A DNA stretch of 64,000 nt from Mycobacterium sp. ITM-2016-00318. GTDB lineage: Bacteria > Actinomycetota > Actinomycetes > Mycobacteriales > Mycobacteriaceae. The notes beneath the pieces were generated by a model. The model searched no databases, was not told where the DNA came from, and saw nothing but the letters and a program-made list of their open reading frames with translations. The DNA lies in contig NZ_CP134400.1 of the NCBI RefSeq assembly GCF_002968285.2, forward strand, positions 496,001-560,000, read 5' to 3'. The translations under genes were made by a program, and so were the position numbers. Within the stretch, counting starts at the first letter, position 1; each line of letters starts with the position of its first letter. Positions 43,170 to 52,886 of the stretch are shown here, piece by piece.

Positions 43170-43988
43170 ATGGCGGTCGGTGGCGTGCTCTTCGACATCG
43201 ATGGCGTCCTGGTGACCTCATGGCAGCCGATCGAGGGCGCAGCCGAGACGCTTCGCGTGCTGGCGGACAACCAGATCGCCCGTTCGTATCTGACCAACAC
43301 CACCACGCGCACGCGTAAGCAGATCGCCCGACTGCTGACCGACGCGGGGATGGACGTGGCCGCCGACGAGGTGATCACCGCCGCCGCGCTGACCGCGGAG
43401 TATGTCCGCGGCCAGTATCCCGACGCCCGGTGCTTCCTCGTCAACAGCGGTCAGATCGCCGAGGACATGCCGGGCATCGACATCGTCTACGCAAGCGACC
43501 ACGGCCAGGGCGAACCCGCGCCGGAAACCCCCGACGTGATCCTGCTCGGGGGCGCGGGCCCCGAGTACAACCACCTGACGCTGAGCCGGGTCTACGACTG
43601 GATGGCTCAGGGCATACCCGTCGTCGCCATGCACCGCAGCACGTCGTGGAACACCACGGAGGGGCTGCGCATCGACACCGGCATGTACCTGATCGGGATG
43701 GAGGAGACATCGGGGCGCAAGGCCAACGCCGTCGGTAAACCCGCACCCGCCGGTTTCCTCGCTGCCGCAACGCGTCTCGGTGTCGATCCCGACGAGATGT
43801 ACATGATCGGCGACGACCTCAACAACGACGTGCTGGCCGCCCAGGTGGTCGGCATGACCGGCGTGCTCGTACGCACCGGCAAGTTCCGGCAGGACACCCT
43901 CGACCGGTGGGCCGCCGACGAGTTCGCGATGCAGCCAAGCCACGTCATCGACTCGGTGGCCGACCTGCCTGGGGTGCTGGGTCTCTGA
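43170..43988 (+). CDS. HAD-superfamily IIA phosphatase (NagD/LHPP-like)
   Basis: A 272-aa hydrolase. LFDIDGVLV holds the nucleophile Asp and acid-base Asp (residues about 9-11), YLTNTTTRTRKQ the motif II Thr, KANAVGKPAP the Lys of motif III, and MIGDDLNNDVLAA the motif IV acids. A C2-type cap sits between about 85 and 180. Substrate probably a small phosphate ester. Confidence 0.88.
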   Translation: MAVGGVLFDIDGVLVTSWQPIEGAAETLRVLADNQIARSYLTNTTTRTRKQIARLLTDAGMDVAADEVITAAALTAEYVRGQYPDARCFLVNSGQIAEDMPGIDIVYASDHGQGEPAPETPDVILLGGAGPEYNHLTLSRVYDWMAQGIPVVAMHRSTSWNTTEGLRIDTGMYLIGMEETSGRKANAVGKPAPAGFLAAATRLGVDPDEMYMIGDDLNNDVLAAQVVGMTGVLVRTGKFRQDTLDRWAADEFAMQPSHVIDSVADLPGVLGL

Positions 43989-43993
43989 TCCAC

Positions 43994-44049
43994 CGAGTCT
44001 GCTGACAGATCGCGATGTCGCCTCAGATGACGATCTCCCCGCAGACTCG
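43994..44049. terminator. Hairpin after HAD gene
   Basis: CGAGTCTGC (43994-44002) pairs exactly with GCAGACTCG (44041-44049), and AGATCG (44007-44012) with CGATCT (44031-44036). It begins 6 bases after the HAD stop. No T run follows; terminator function is inferred. Confidence 0.5.
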
Positions 44050-44083
44050 ATGAGTTTGGCGGCCGCGGACGGTCTGCACTGTC

Positions 44084-44560
44084 ATGAACGAAGACAAGCT
44101 GAGTGTCCGCGCCACCGTCAATGCACCCGCCGGCACCGTGTTCGAGGTGCTGGCCGACCCGGCCACGCATGCAGCGATCGACGGCACCGGTTGGGTGCGC
44201 GAATCGCTCGACGGCAAGCCCGTCACCGAAGCCGGCCAGATCTTCCGGATGGGCATGCATCACGACAACCACCCGGAGGGCTACTACGAGATGGCCAACC
44301 GGGTCGAGGTGTTCGACCCGCCGCGCGTGATCGCATGGCAGCCTGGTCAGGGCCCCGACGACGCCGACCTCGATTTCGGCGGCTGGTTCTGGCGCTACGA
44401 CCTGAAACCGGTCGGCGACGGCCGCACCGATGTCACGCTGACCTATGACTGGTCGGCGGTGCCGTCGCAGGTGCGCGAGCACATCTCGTTCCCGCCGTTC
44501 GAGCCGTCGCATCTCCACAACTCGCTACGCCACCTGGCCGATATCGCAGAAGCGCGTTAG
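44084..44560 (+). CDS. SRPBCC (START-like) family protein
   Basis: A 158-aa helix-grip protein. VRATVNAPAGTVFEVLADPATHAAIDGT is the typical N-terminal strand-helix pair, RVEVFDPPRVIAWQPG the central strands and HNSLRHLADIAEAR the C-terminal helix. Members bind or modify hydrophobic ligands; nothing identifies the ligand. It meets the helicase gene with a 4-bp 3' overlap. Confidence 0.8.
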   Translation: MNEDKLSVRATVNAPAGTVFEVLADPATHAAIDGTGWVRESLDGKPVTEAGQIFRMGMHHDNHPEGYYEMANRVEVFDPPRVIAWQPGQGPDDADLDFGGWFWRYDLKPVGDGRTDVTLTYDWSAVPSQVREHISFPPFEPSHLHNSLRHLADIAEAR

Positions 44561-46281
44561 GTCCGCAGCTCCCGCACGGCCTCGATGCGGGCCTTGAGCT
44601 GTTCGCTCGTCGCGGCCGCGATCGGCGGGCCGCCGCAGATGCGGCGCAGTTCCTTGTGGATCCAGCCGTGCGGCTTACCGGTCCGATGGTGGGCGACCGA
44701 GACGAGCGCGTTGAGCTGGCTGCGCAGCTCGCGCAGCTGGCCGTGTGTCGAGACCCGCGGCACCTCACCCGAAGCGGTGCGCTTGGAGATCTGGTCTTCC
44801 TGCCTGCGCCGCAACAGGTCTCGCATCGCGTCGGCGTCCAGCAGGCCGGGTATGCCGAGATAGTCGGCCTCCTCGTCGCTTCCCGCTGGTGTCGCCGTCC
44901 CGAACGATGACCCGTCGAAGATGACCTGATCCAGTTCGGCGTCGGCGCCAAGCGATTCGAACCCGGCGTCCTCGTCGGCCTCGGACTTCTCCCGCTTCGC
45001 ATCGGCGAGCGCCTCATCGTCGAAACCATGCCCCTCGCGGTGCGGCTTGCCGAGGACGTGGTCGCGCTGGGCCTCCATCTCGCTGGCCAGATCCAGCAGC
45101 GCAGGCACCGACGGCAGGAAGATGCTCGCCGTCTCGCCGGGTCGCCGCGACCGCACGTAACGGCCGATCGCCTGCGCGAAGAACAGCGGTGTCGACGCGC
45201 TGGTGGCGTAGACGCCGACCGCCAGTCGCGGCACGTCGACGCCTTCGGACACCATCCGGACCGCCACCAGCCACCGGCCGGTTCCCGCGGCGTACTCCGC
45301 GATCCGCGCCGAGGAGCCGGGATCGTCGGACAGCACGAGCGTCGGTTTCTCGCCGGTCAACTCGGTGAGCACGGTGGCGTAGGCGCGCGCGGCCCTCTGG
45401 TCGGAGGCGATGACCATCGCGCCCGCGTCGGGCACACCGCCGTTGCGTTTCTGCGTCAGCCGCGTGTCGGCGGCCTGCAGCACTGCGGGGATCCACTCGC
45501 CCTTCGCGTCGAGAACCGTGCGCCAGGCCCGCGCCGTCTGCTCGGCGTTCAGCGGTTCGCCCAGCCGGGCTGCGTGTTCCTCGCCCGCGCTCGTCCGCCA
45601 CCGCGCCTCGCCGGAGTAGGCGAGAAAGACCACGGGGCGGACCACGCCGTCGGCGAGCGCCTCGGCGTAGCCGTAGGTGTGGTCGGCCTGCGAGCGCATC
45701 AGGCCTTGCGATGAGCCGCTTGCGCGAAGAGCATCGGGGGAAGTGTCGGGTTCGTATCTGACGAACGGGATCGGGGAGTCGTCGCTGCGGAACGGGGTGC
45801 CGGTGAGCGCGAGGCGCCGGGTCGCGTCGCCGAATGCTTCGCGGATGGCCTCCCCCCAACTCTTGGCGTCGCCGCCGTGGTGGATCTCGTCGAACACCAC
45901 GAGCGTGCGGCGGTTCTCCGTGCGCACCCGGTGCCGGGTCGGGTGGCTGGCGACCTGGGCGTAGGTGACGACGACGCCGTGGTACTCCTTCGACGTGTGC
46001 GCGGCCGAGTTGCTGAACTTCGGATCGAGTGCGATGCCCAGCCGGGCGGCGGCCATCGCCCACTGGATTTTGAGGTGTTCGGTCGGTACGACCACGGTGA
46101 TCTGCTCGACGGCACCGTCGGCCAGCAGCTCGCCGGCGATGCGCAGGGCAAAGGCCGTCTTACCCGAGCCTGGCGTCGCGACGGCAAGGAAATCTCGAGG
46201 CTGGGCGGCAAGATACCGCACCAATGCCCGACGCTGCCAGCTCCGCAAAGCCTGGGTGTCGGGCGCTGCATCAACCCGCAC
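44557..46281 (-). CDS. Superfamily 2 DEAD/DEAH-type helicase
   Basis: A 574-aa helicase. Motif Q-like WQRRALVRYLA, Walker A ATPGSGKTAFA (about 38-48), motif Ia VVVPTEHLKIQW, motif II VVFDEIHHGGD (about 130), motif III LALTGTPFRSD, and C-terminal motifs with SEGVDVPRLAVGVYATSAS and FFAQAIGRYVRSRR (motif VI). A helical tail of about 150 residues follows, including an acidic patch. No nuclease domain or partner is adjacent. GTG 46281 follows GAGGAG. Role in repair, RNA metabolism or defence cannot be separated. Confidence 0.87.
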   Translation of the reverse strand: MRVDAAPDTQALRSWQRRALVRYLAAQPRDFLAVATPGSGKTAFALRIAGELLADGAVEQITVVVPTEHLKIQWAMAAARLGIALDPKFSNSAAHTSKEYHGVVVTYAQVASHPTRHRVRTENRRTLVVFDEIHHGGDAKSWGEAIREAFGDATRRLALTGTPFRSDDSPIPFVRYEPDTSPDALRASGSSQGLMRSQADHTYGYAEALADGVVRPVVFLAYSGEARWRTSAGEEHAARLGEPLNAEQTARAWRTVLDAKGEWIPAVLQAADTRLTQKRNGGVPDAGAMVIASDQRAARAYATVLTELTGEKPTLVLSDDPGSSARIAEYAAGTGRWLVAVRMVSEGVDVPRLAVGVYATSASTPLFFAQAIGRYVRSRRPGETASIFLPSVPALLDLASEMEAQRDHVLGKPHREGHGFDDEALADAKREKSEADEDAGFESLGADAELDQVIFDGSSFGTATPAGSDEEADYLGIPGLLDADAMRDLLRRRQEDQISKRTASGEVPRVSTHGQLRELRSQLNALVSVAHHRTGKPHGWIHKELRRICGGPPIAAATSEQLKARIEAVRELRT

Positions 46282-46362
46282 CCAGAACTCCTCAACTGAT
46301 CGGACAGCAGCCTAACGCAACGGATTACGGGTGTGCATCTCCGCAGGGACGCCGTGTCGCGG

Positions 46363-46860
46363 TCAGTCGACGGAGAAGTTGTCGTTCTTGATGAACCATT
46401 CGCGGCGCTCATCGTCGGTCAGGTCGCCGAGTCGGGCCAGCCCCTCGAAATAATGCTCGCGAGGTGCGCCGGGAGCAAACAGCATGAGGATCGATGTCGG
46501 CTGGTCGGATTCGTTGCGGAAGCCGTGGATGCCGCCCGGCGGAACGTAGAGGAAGTCGTTCTGTGTGCCGTCGGTCCACTCGTTGCCATCGTAGAGCTTC
46601 ACCGTTCCCGAGAGCACGAAGAAGGCCTCCGACATCGCACGGTGGAAGTGCGGCCCCGGGCCGCCGCCGTTGGGCGCGATCTCGACGCGGTACAGGCCGT
46701 AGTCGCCGTCGGTGGCCTGCTGGTTGGCCAGATAGTGGTACTTGACCAGACCGAAGGATTCGTAGTCCGCAGGCTCGCTGCCGCGTCGGACCCAGGCGCT
46801 GACTTCCGGATCGTCGCGGGTGTATCGGGGCGGCGGGTAGGGCGGAACAATCAGTGACAT
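46363..46860 (-). CDS. Cupin-domain protein
   Basis: A 165-aa single-domain cupin. Motif 1 GPGPHFHRAMSEAFFVLSG (His-x-His and Glu metal ligands, about 88-106) and motif 2 PPGGIHGFRNES (about 127-138) are complete. Metal-dependent dioxygenase or sugar-binding roles are possible. The M24 peptidase gene diverges from it with 33 bp between starts. Confidence 0.83.
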   Translation of the reverse strand: MSLIVPPYPPPRYTRDDPEVSAWVRRGSEPADYESFGLVKYHYLANQQATDGDYGLYRVEIAPNGGGPGPHFHRAMSEAFFVLSGTVKLYDGNEWTDGTQNDFLYVPPGGIHGFRNESDQPTSILMLFAPGAPREHYFEGLARLGDLTDDERREWFIKNDNFSVD

Positions 46861-46893
46861 CAACGCTCCATTGCGGTCGTAGCATCTACAGAA

Positions 46894-47580
46894 ATGGACG
46901 AGCGTCTGCGGGCCCAGAAGCTCCTCGATGCCCAGGGTAAGGCCGCGCAGTTGTTCGACGAGATCGAGCGCAGGGGGATGATCCGCGCGGGTGTCGGTGA
47001 ACGCGAACTGTCCGACGAGATCCGAGATCTGGCCGCTGAGATGTTCGGCGTCGAGCGCCATTGGCACAAGCGGATCGTGCGTGCGGGAGAGAACACGCTG
47101 CAGCCGTACCGGGAGAATCCACCCGACCGGATGATCGCCGACGACGACATCCTCTTCTGCGATTTCGGTCCGATCTTCGACCACTGGGAGGCCGACTTCG
47201 GGCGGACGTTCGTGCTCGGCGACGATCCGGTAAAGAACGCCCTGCGCGACGACCTGCCGCGGGTCTGGGCGAAGGGACGCGAGTACTTCGACTCCCATCG
47301 CGACGTCACCGGCGCCGAACTGTTCGATCACGTCGTGCAATTGAGTCGTGACGCGGGTTGGGAGTTCGGCGGGACGATCGCGGGCCATCTGGTCGGCGAG
47401 TTCCCGCATGAGCTGATTGACGGCGACCGCAGCGAGTCCTACATCGCGCCTGGGTCGAACACTCCGATGCGGGGCACGGACCGCGCGGGGCACATCTGCC
47501 ACTGGATCCTCGAGGTGCATCTCACCGATCCCGAGCGAGCGTTCGGCGGCTTTCACGAAGAGTTGCTCGACCTGTCGTAG
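46894..47580 (+). CDS. M24-family metallopeptidase-like protein
   Basis: A 228-aa creatinase/aminopeptidase-fold protein. Metal ligands appear as ILFCDFGPIFDHWEADFGRTF (Asp pair), TIAGHLVGEFPHE (His) and WILEVHL (Glu); the final Glu is less clear. Only the catalytic domain is present, as in short Xaa-Pro peptidase relatives. Substrate unknown. Confidence 0.82.
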   Translation: MDERLRAQKLLDAQGKAAQLFDEIERRGMIRAGVGERELSDEIRDLAAEMFGVERHWHKRIVRAGENTLQPYRENPPDRMIADDDILFCDFGPIFDHWEADFGRTFVLGDDPVKNALRDDLPRVWAKGREYFDSHRDVTGAELFDHVVQLSRDAGWEFGGTIAGHLVGEFPHELIDGDRSESYIAPGSNTPMRGTDRAGHICHWILEVHLTDPERAFGGFHEELLDLS

Positions 47581-47609
47581 CAGGGGAGTGTAACGCCGGT
47601 CTGCTCCGA

Positions 47610-47649
47610 TTCGCCCTCCGTTTCAAACTTCGCAAACCGGAGGGGCGAA
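47610..47649. terminator. Hairpin between M24 and hydrolase genes
   Basis: TTCGCCCTCCG (47610-47620) and CGGAGGGGCGAA (47638-47649) pair with one bulged base over a 17-base loop. It follows the M24 stop by 29 bases. Likely terminator; no T tract. Confidence 0.45.
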
Positions 47650-47676
47650 CGACGATCTGTGTGCGAGCCTCAGGCC

Positions 47677-48753
47677 ATGGTCAACTGGAGCAAACGGTTG
47701 GTTCCCGTCATCGCCACATCCTCGCTGCTGTTGGCGTCGGGGGCGCTGGCGGAGGGAATCGGCCAAGCCGAAGAAGCGATCCTGATTCCAGGCGCCATGC
47801 CCTTCAAGGCGATCAACCCGCTCTATCCGACCGTCGCCGCCACCTACCCGAGGATCGGTGAGCACTTCCACGGCGATCTGTCTTCGCAGATCGTCGGCTA
47901 CTCGCAGGATCCGCTCGTCGCGAACAGAGCCCTCGCGGAAGGCGTGACGCAAACGACCGCCGCTGTTCTCGACACCAACGGCGAAGTCGTGGTCATCGGC
48001 GAGTCGATGGGGTCCATGGTTGCCTGGCGAGTCGCGGAGGAGCTGGCGAAGAACGGTAGCCCGCGGACAGAGGACATCAGCTTCGTGTTGATCGCCTCAC
48101 CGGACGTCGGCATCTCCGAGTACTTCAAGGAGGGCACCTACATCCCCATCTTGAACTACCGCATCCGTCGCGTCGCGGATTCTCCCTACGACACAACGAT
48201 CGTGGTCGGTGAGTACGACGGCTGGTCTGATCCGCCCGATCGTCCGTGGAACGCGGTGTCCTCCGCCAACGCGATATTGGGCATCGCCTACGTCCACGGA
48301 CCGCCGAGTTTCACTGCGGACGTCAGCGGCCTGACACCCACGGAGGACGGGAACGTCAAGACGTATCTCGTGCCGACGGAGCACCTGCCTCTGACGCAGG
48401 TGTTCCGTGATGTCGGCGTGCCAAATGCGTTGGTGGACACAGCGGACAAGGTTCTGCGTCCCGTCGTCGACGCCGGCTACGTGCGACACGACGAACCGGG
48501 GGACACCCGCCCGTATCTGTACGACGGGGAAATCCGCCGCAACGTGCAGAGTCAGCAGCAGGCCAGAGAACCGGTGCGGGCGCTCACCGGCACCGCGACC
48601 GATCTCGGTCGGCAGCGCCGTGAGCACCGCAGCGAGTTGCGCCAGGCCGTCCAGGCCGCCGGCAGAGATATCCGCGACCGCGTCGAGGCCGGCGTCGGGC
48701 AGTTGAAGAAGACGATCGCGGCGATCAGACCAGCGCGGGAACCGGGAATGTGA
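47677..48753 (+). CDS. Exported PE-PPE-domain serine hydrolase
   Basis: A 358-aa protein with a signal peptide (about 1-26, WSKRLVPVIATSSLLLASGALA) and a PE-PPE-type alpha/beta hydrolase domain. The nucleophile is in VVVIGESMGSMVAWR (GxSxG, about residue 110), with IASPDVGISEYF and DGWSDPPDRPWN typical of the family; the His is likely in VPTEHLPLTQ. The PE or PPE N-terminal module itself is absent. The C-terminal 60 residues are Arg/Gln-rich and helical. ATG 47677 is chosen over GTG 47659. Lipid ester hydrolysis in the envelope is expected. Overlaps the SDR 3' end by 29 bp. Confidence 0.82.
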   Translation: MVNWSKRLVPVIATSSLLLASGALAEGIGQAEEAILIPGAMPFKAINPLYPTVAATYPRIGEHFHGDLSSQIVGYSQDPLVANRALAEGVTQTTAAVLDTNGEVVVIGESMGSMVAWRVAEELAKNGSPRTEDISFVLIASPDVGISEYFKEGTYIPILNYRIRRVADSPYDTTIVVGEYDGWSDPPDRPWNAVSSANAILGIAYVHGPPSFTADVSGLTPTEDGNVKTYLVPTEHLPLTQVFRDVGVPNALVDTADKVLRPVVDAGYVRHDEPGDTRPYLYDGEIRRNVQSQQQAREPVRALTGTATDLGRQRREHRSELRQAVQAAGRDIRDRVEAGVGQLKKTIAAIRPAREPGM

Positions 48754-49645
48754 CGCCCGTCAGGTCCTCCGACACCGCCCACAACCGCTTCTGCGCGTCG
48801 ACGTCGTGCGACACCCTGGTGGAACTCACCACGACGGGATAACCCCGCTGTTCGGCGAATCCGTCGGGGCCGAAGTAATGACCGCCGATGACGCCCGGAT
48901 CGGTAGCGGCCCGCAGGCTGGGAAGCGCGCCCATTTCGGGCCCCTGGAAGAGCGGTTGCAGCACGCCTTCGACGACACGCACGGCGGTCGGCAGGTTGCG
49001 TGACAGCTCCGTGCGCGAGCCGCCGGGGTGTGCGGCCGCGGCGATGGTGCGGGTGCCTTGCAGCCGGCGCTGCAGTTCGTAGGTGAACATCAGGTTGGCG
49101 AGCTTGGACTGGCCGTACGCCGCGACGCGGCCGTAATCCTTCTCCCACTGGAGGTCGTCGAAGCGGATGCCGTTGCGGGCGAACCGATGCCCGACGCTGC
49201 TGACGGTGACGACGCGGGATCCCGGCGCTGCCAAAATGTGGTCGAGGAGCAGGCCGGTGAACGCGAAGTGCCCGAGATGGTTTGTGCCGAACTGCAATTC
49301 GAAGCCGTCCTTGGTGGTCGACTTCGGCGTCATCATCACGCCTGCGTTGTTGATCAGCAGGTCGATGGTCTCGTGCGTGGCCCGCAGTTCCTCGGCGGCC
49401 CGGCGGATCGAGTCGAGCGACGTGAGGTCGAGTTCCTGGACCACGACGCTGGCGCCGGCGGCGGCGTTGCCGATGCGCGCGGCGGCGTCGTTGCCCTTGT
49501 CGGCGTTGCGCACCGCGAGCACGACGTGCGCGCCCTTTTCTGCGAGCGCCTTGGCCGTTTCATAGCCCAGCCCGGTGTTGGCGCCGGTGACGACGGCGGT
49601 ACGGCCCGTCTGGTCCGGCATGTCGGTTGTGGTCCAGTTTGTCAT
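48725..49645 (-). CDS. Short-chain dehydrogenase/reductase, paralogue of 38963 SDR
   Basis: A 306-aa SDR with GANTGLGYETA, NNAGVM, SSVGHR and YGQSKLAN. It shares most of its N-terminal half with the SDR at 38963-39874 and the same C-terminal end pattern (LTGVTFPV versus LTGVTYPV). ATG 49645 (MTNWTT) fits. A large palindrome containing a minus-strand TATAGT lies 26 bases upstream, and a TetR gene diverges beyond it, so TetR control is likely. Confidence 0.88.
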   Translation of the reverse strand: MTNWTTTDMPDQTGRTAVVTGANTGLGYETAKALAEKGAHVVLAVRNADKGNDAAARIGNAAAGASVVVQELDLTSLDSIRRAAEELRATHETIDLLINNAGVMMTPKSTTKDGFELQFGTNHLGHFAFTGLLLDHILAAPGSRVVTVSSVGHRFARNGIRFDDLQWEKDYGRVAAYGQSKLANLMFTYELQRRLQGTRTIAAAAHPGGSRTELSRNLPTAVRVVEGVLQPLFQGPEMGALPSLRAATDPGVIGGHYFGPDGFAEQRGYPVVVSSTRVSHDVDAQKRLWAVSEDLTGVTFPVPALV

Positions 49646-49670
49646 GGCGGTCTCCTGCAATCGGCTTAAA

Positions 49671-49717
49671 CGGGGCGGACGCTCCGTTTGGTATGACTAT
49701 ACGGAACGCACGCCCCG
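49671..49717. promoter_or_regulatory. Candidate TetR operator over SDR promoter
   Basis: CGGGGCGGACGCTCCGT (49671-49687) is mirrored by ACGGAACGCACGCCCCG (49701-49717), 14 of 17 positions paired, centred at 49694. The minus-strand TATAGT in its middle (49695-49700) is a plausible SDR -10. Binding of this site would block SDR transcription and may also act on the TetR gene at 49909. Confidence 0.6.
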
Positions 49718-49908
49718 CTTATTTGTTCCCGTTCACGGTCCCGTCAGGGTGATGTGGCCGGGACCCTACAGCGGGCCGTCGACGTTCCATCCTGGGCCAT
49801 ATCCCTGCGACCACGCCAGTTATGTGAAGCGTACAAGTTCGAGCACCCGGCGCCCATGGGATATTAAGCGGAGCAAGTGCCCCGGTTACTCGATTTGAGG
49901 AGTGTGTT

Positions 49909-50472
49909 CTGACTCAGCCGGATCGGCCGTTGCGGGCGGACGCGGCACGCAACCGCGCCCGAGTGCTGGAGGTGGCCTACGAGACCTTCGCCGCCGACGG
50001 CCTTTCGGTGCCGATCGACGAGATCGCGCGTCGCGCGGGCGTCGGCGCAGGCACCGTCTACCGGCACTTCCCGACAAAGGACGACCTATACCGTGCGGTC
50101 GTCGAGAATCGCATCACCACCATCATCGACGGCGGTCGCGCGCTTCTCGACTCGGGTGATCCCGGCGATGCCCTGTTCGCCTTCCTCCGGTCGATGGTGT
50201 TGCAGTGGGGTGCCACCGACCAAGGTCTGACCGAGGCACTGGCCGGTGTCGGGATCGACATCGCCACCGCGATGCCCGAGGTGGAGGCGGGTTTCCTGCA
50301 GATGCTCGATGACCTGCTGCGGGCCGGCCAGAAGGCGGGCACCGTGCGATCCGATCTCTCCGTGCGCGATGTCAAGGCACTGCTGACCGGCGCCAGTGCG
50401 ATGCAGGCCGCGTATCCCGACACCGCAGAACGGGCGACGGAAGTCTTCCTCGACGGCCTTCGCGCGCGGTGA
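49909..50472 (+). CDS. TetR-family regulator, probable CTG start
   Basis: A 187-aa TetR protein. HTH at about 32-65 (IDEIARRAGVGAGTVYRHFPTKDDLYRAV) and a compact ligand domain. A conventional start is missing: the in-frame TTG at 49930 has no ribosome site, whereas CTG 49909 (reading LTQPDRPLRADAARN) lies 6 bases after TGAGGAG and restores the usual N-terminal tail. Divergent from the SDR at 48725 and 180 bp upstream of groEL2; the operator at 49671 suggests SDR control and autoregulation. Confidence 0.82.
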   Translation: MTQPDRPLRADAARNRARVLEVAYETFAADGLSVPIDEIARRAGVGAGTVYRHFPTKDDLYRAVVENRITTIIDGGRALLDSGDPGDALFAFLRSMVLQWGATDQGLTEALAGVGIDIATAMPEVEAGFLQMLDDLLRAGQKAGTVRSDLSVRDVKALLTGASAMQAAYPDTAERATEVFLDGLRAR

Positions 50473-50475
50473 ACG

Positions 50476-50502
50476 ACCTTGCACTCTCCCTGGTCGAGTG
50501 CT
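50476..50502. promoter_or_regulatory. CIRCE operator 1
   Basis: CTTGCACTC-N9-GAGTGCTAG, close to the HrcA target TTAGCACTC-N9-GAGTGCTAA. Begins four bases after the TetR stop codon. hrcA is outside the window. Confidence 0.88.
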
Positions 50503-50510
50503 AGAAATGC

Positions 50511-52278
<1,768 letters not shown>

Positions 52279-52296
52279 GTCGGTCCTTCGCTTACG

Positions 52297-52334
52297 AAAA
52301 GGCCCGGCCCCCACAAGGGGTCGGGCCTTTTTGT
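52297..52334 (+). terminator. Intrinsic terminator of groEL2
   Basis: AAAAGGCCCGGCCCC, a CACAA loop, then GGGGTCGGGCCTTTTT: a GC-rich stem with a T run, starting 18 bases after the stop. It is the clearest rho-independent terminator in the window. Confidence 0.92.
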
Positions 52335-52345
52335 GTCTGCCAGGT

Positions 52346-52723
52346 TCACGCCTTCCTGTCCAGCGGCACGCAGTCGTCGTCGCAGCCGGATGCGGTCGGC
52401 ACGCCCGGTGCCGCGGGGCGATGCAGCACGGCGCGGTCGGGCGACACGGTCAGCGCCTCGTCGGTGAGCTCGGCGTGACCGTCGACGATGAGCGTGTAGC
52501 CGCCAGGGCCGCGCGGCGGCCAGACGAGGGTGACAGCCGGATGCGCGGATGCGTTGCGCCGCGTGCTGTTGCCGACGGCCCCGACATCGAAGACGCCGTC
52601 AGCGAGGACAGGGTCGACGGCGACGGTGTGGGCGCGATAGTCGTCGCCGACCGTGATCAGGTAGGCGAACGCGAAATCGGCCACCGCCCCGGCAAGTTGA
52701 TCGAGGTCCACCTTGACGCTCAT
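52346..52723 (-). CDS. PPOX-class (pyridoxamine phosphate oxidase-like) protein
   Basis: A 125-aa split-barrel flavin-binding type protein: AYLITVGDDYRAHTVAV at the N terminus, VGAVGNSTRRNASAHPAVTLVWPP in the centre and YTLIVDGHAEL in the next strands. The C-terminal tail has two adjacent Cys-containing turns (SGCDDDCVP). It may bind FMN or F420. Convergent with groEL2, beyond its terminator. Confidence 0.75.
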   Translation of the reverse strand: MSVKVDLDQLAGAVADFAFAYLITVGDDYRAHTVAVDPVLADGVFDVGAVGNSTRRNASAHPAVTLVWPPRGPGGYTLIVDGHAELTDEALTVSPDRAVLHRPAAPGVPTASGCDDDCVPLDRKA

Positions 52724-52729
52724 GGACTG

Positions 52730-52735
52730 AGCGTA
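52730..52735 (-). promoter_or_regulatory. Leaderless -10 element for PPOX gene
   Basis: Minus-strand TACGCT ends 6 bases before ATG 52723. Confidence 0.45.
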
Positions 52736-52744
52736 ACCCCCGCC

Positions 52745-52800
52745 GAGCGCTCACTCTTGTACGGTTTCGGCGCTCAATTCTGTACGTGGATGAGCGCTCG
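52745..52800. repeat. Dispersed palindromic element, copy B
   Basis: GAGCGCTCACTCTTGTACGG at the left and GTACGTGGATGAGCGCTC at the right are inverted copies around a TTTCGGCGCTCAATTC core. Copy A is at 6665-6723. It lies between the divergent promoters of the PPOX and SDR genes. Confidence 0.65.
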
Positions 52801-52874
52801 GGCCGTCAGGGTTTCTCGCGCCGGGCCCCAAGTCCGGCCGGATGACCGGCAAAGTCGTCGTGAGTCGCGACAGC

Positions 52875-52880
52875 TAGGTT
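52875..52880 (+). promoter_or_regulatory. Leaderless -10 element for SDR gene
   Basis: TAGGTT ends 6 bases before ATG 52887. Confidence 0.45.
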
Positions 52881-52886
52881 CGAGCC

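Noticed and set aside
44557..46281. SF2 helicase as part of a restriction or defence island
   Set aside because: Neighbours are a START-like protein and a cupin; no nuclease, methylase or other defence gene is present.
49930..50472. TTG 49930 as start of the TetR gene
   Set aside because: No Shine-Dalgarno and a shortened N terminus; CTG 49909 fits better.
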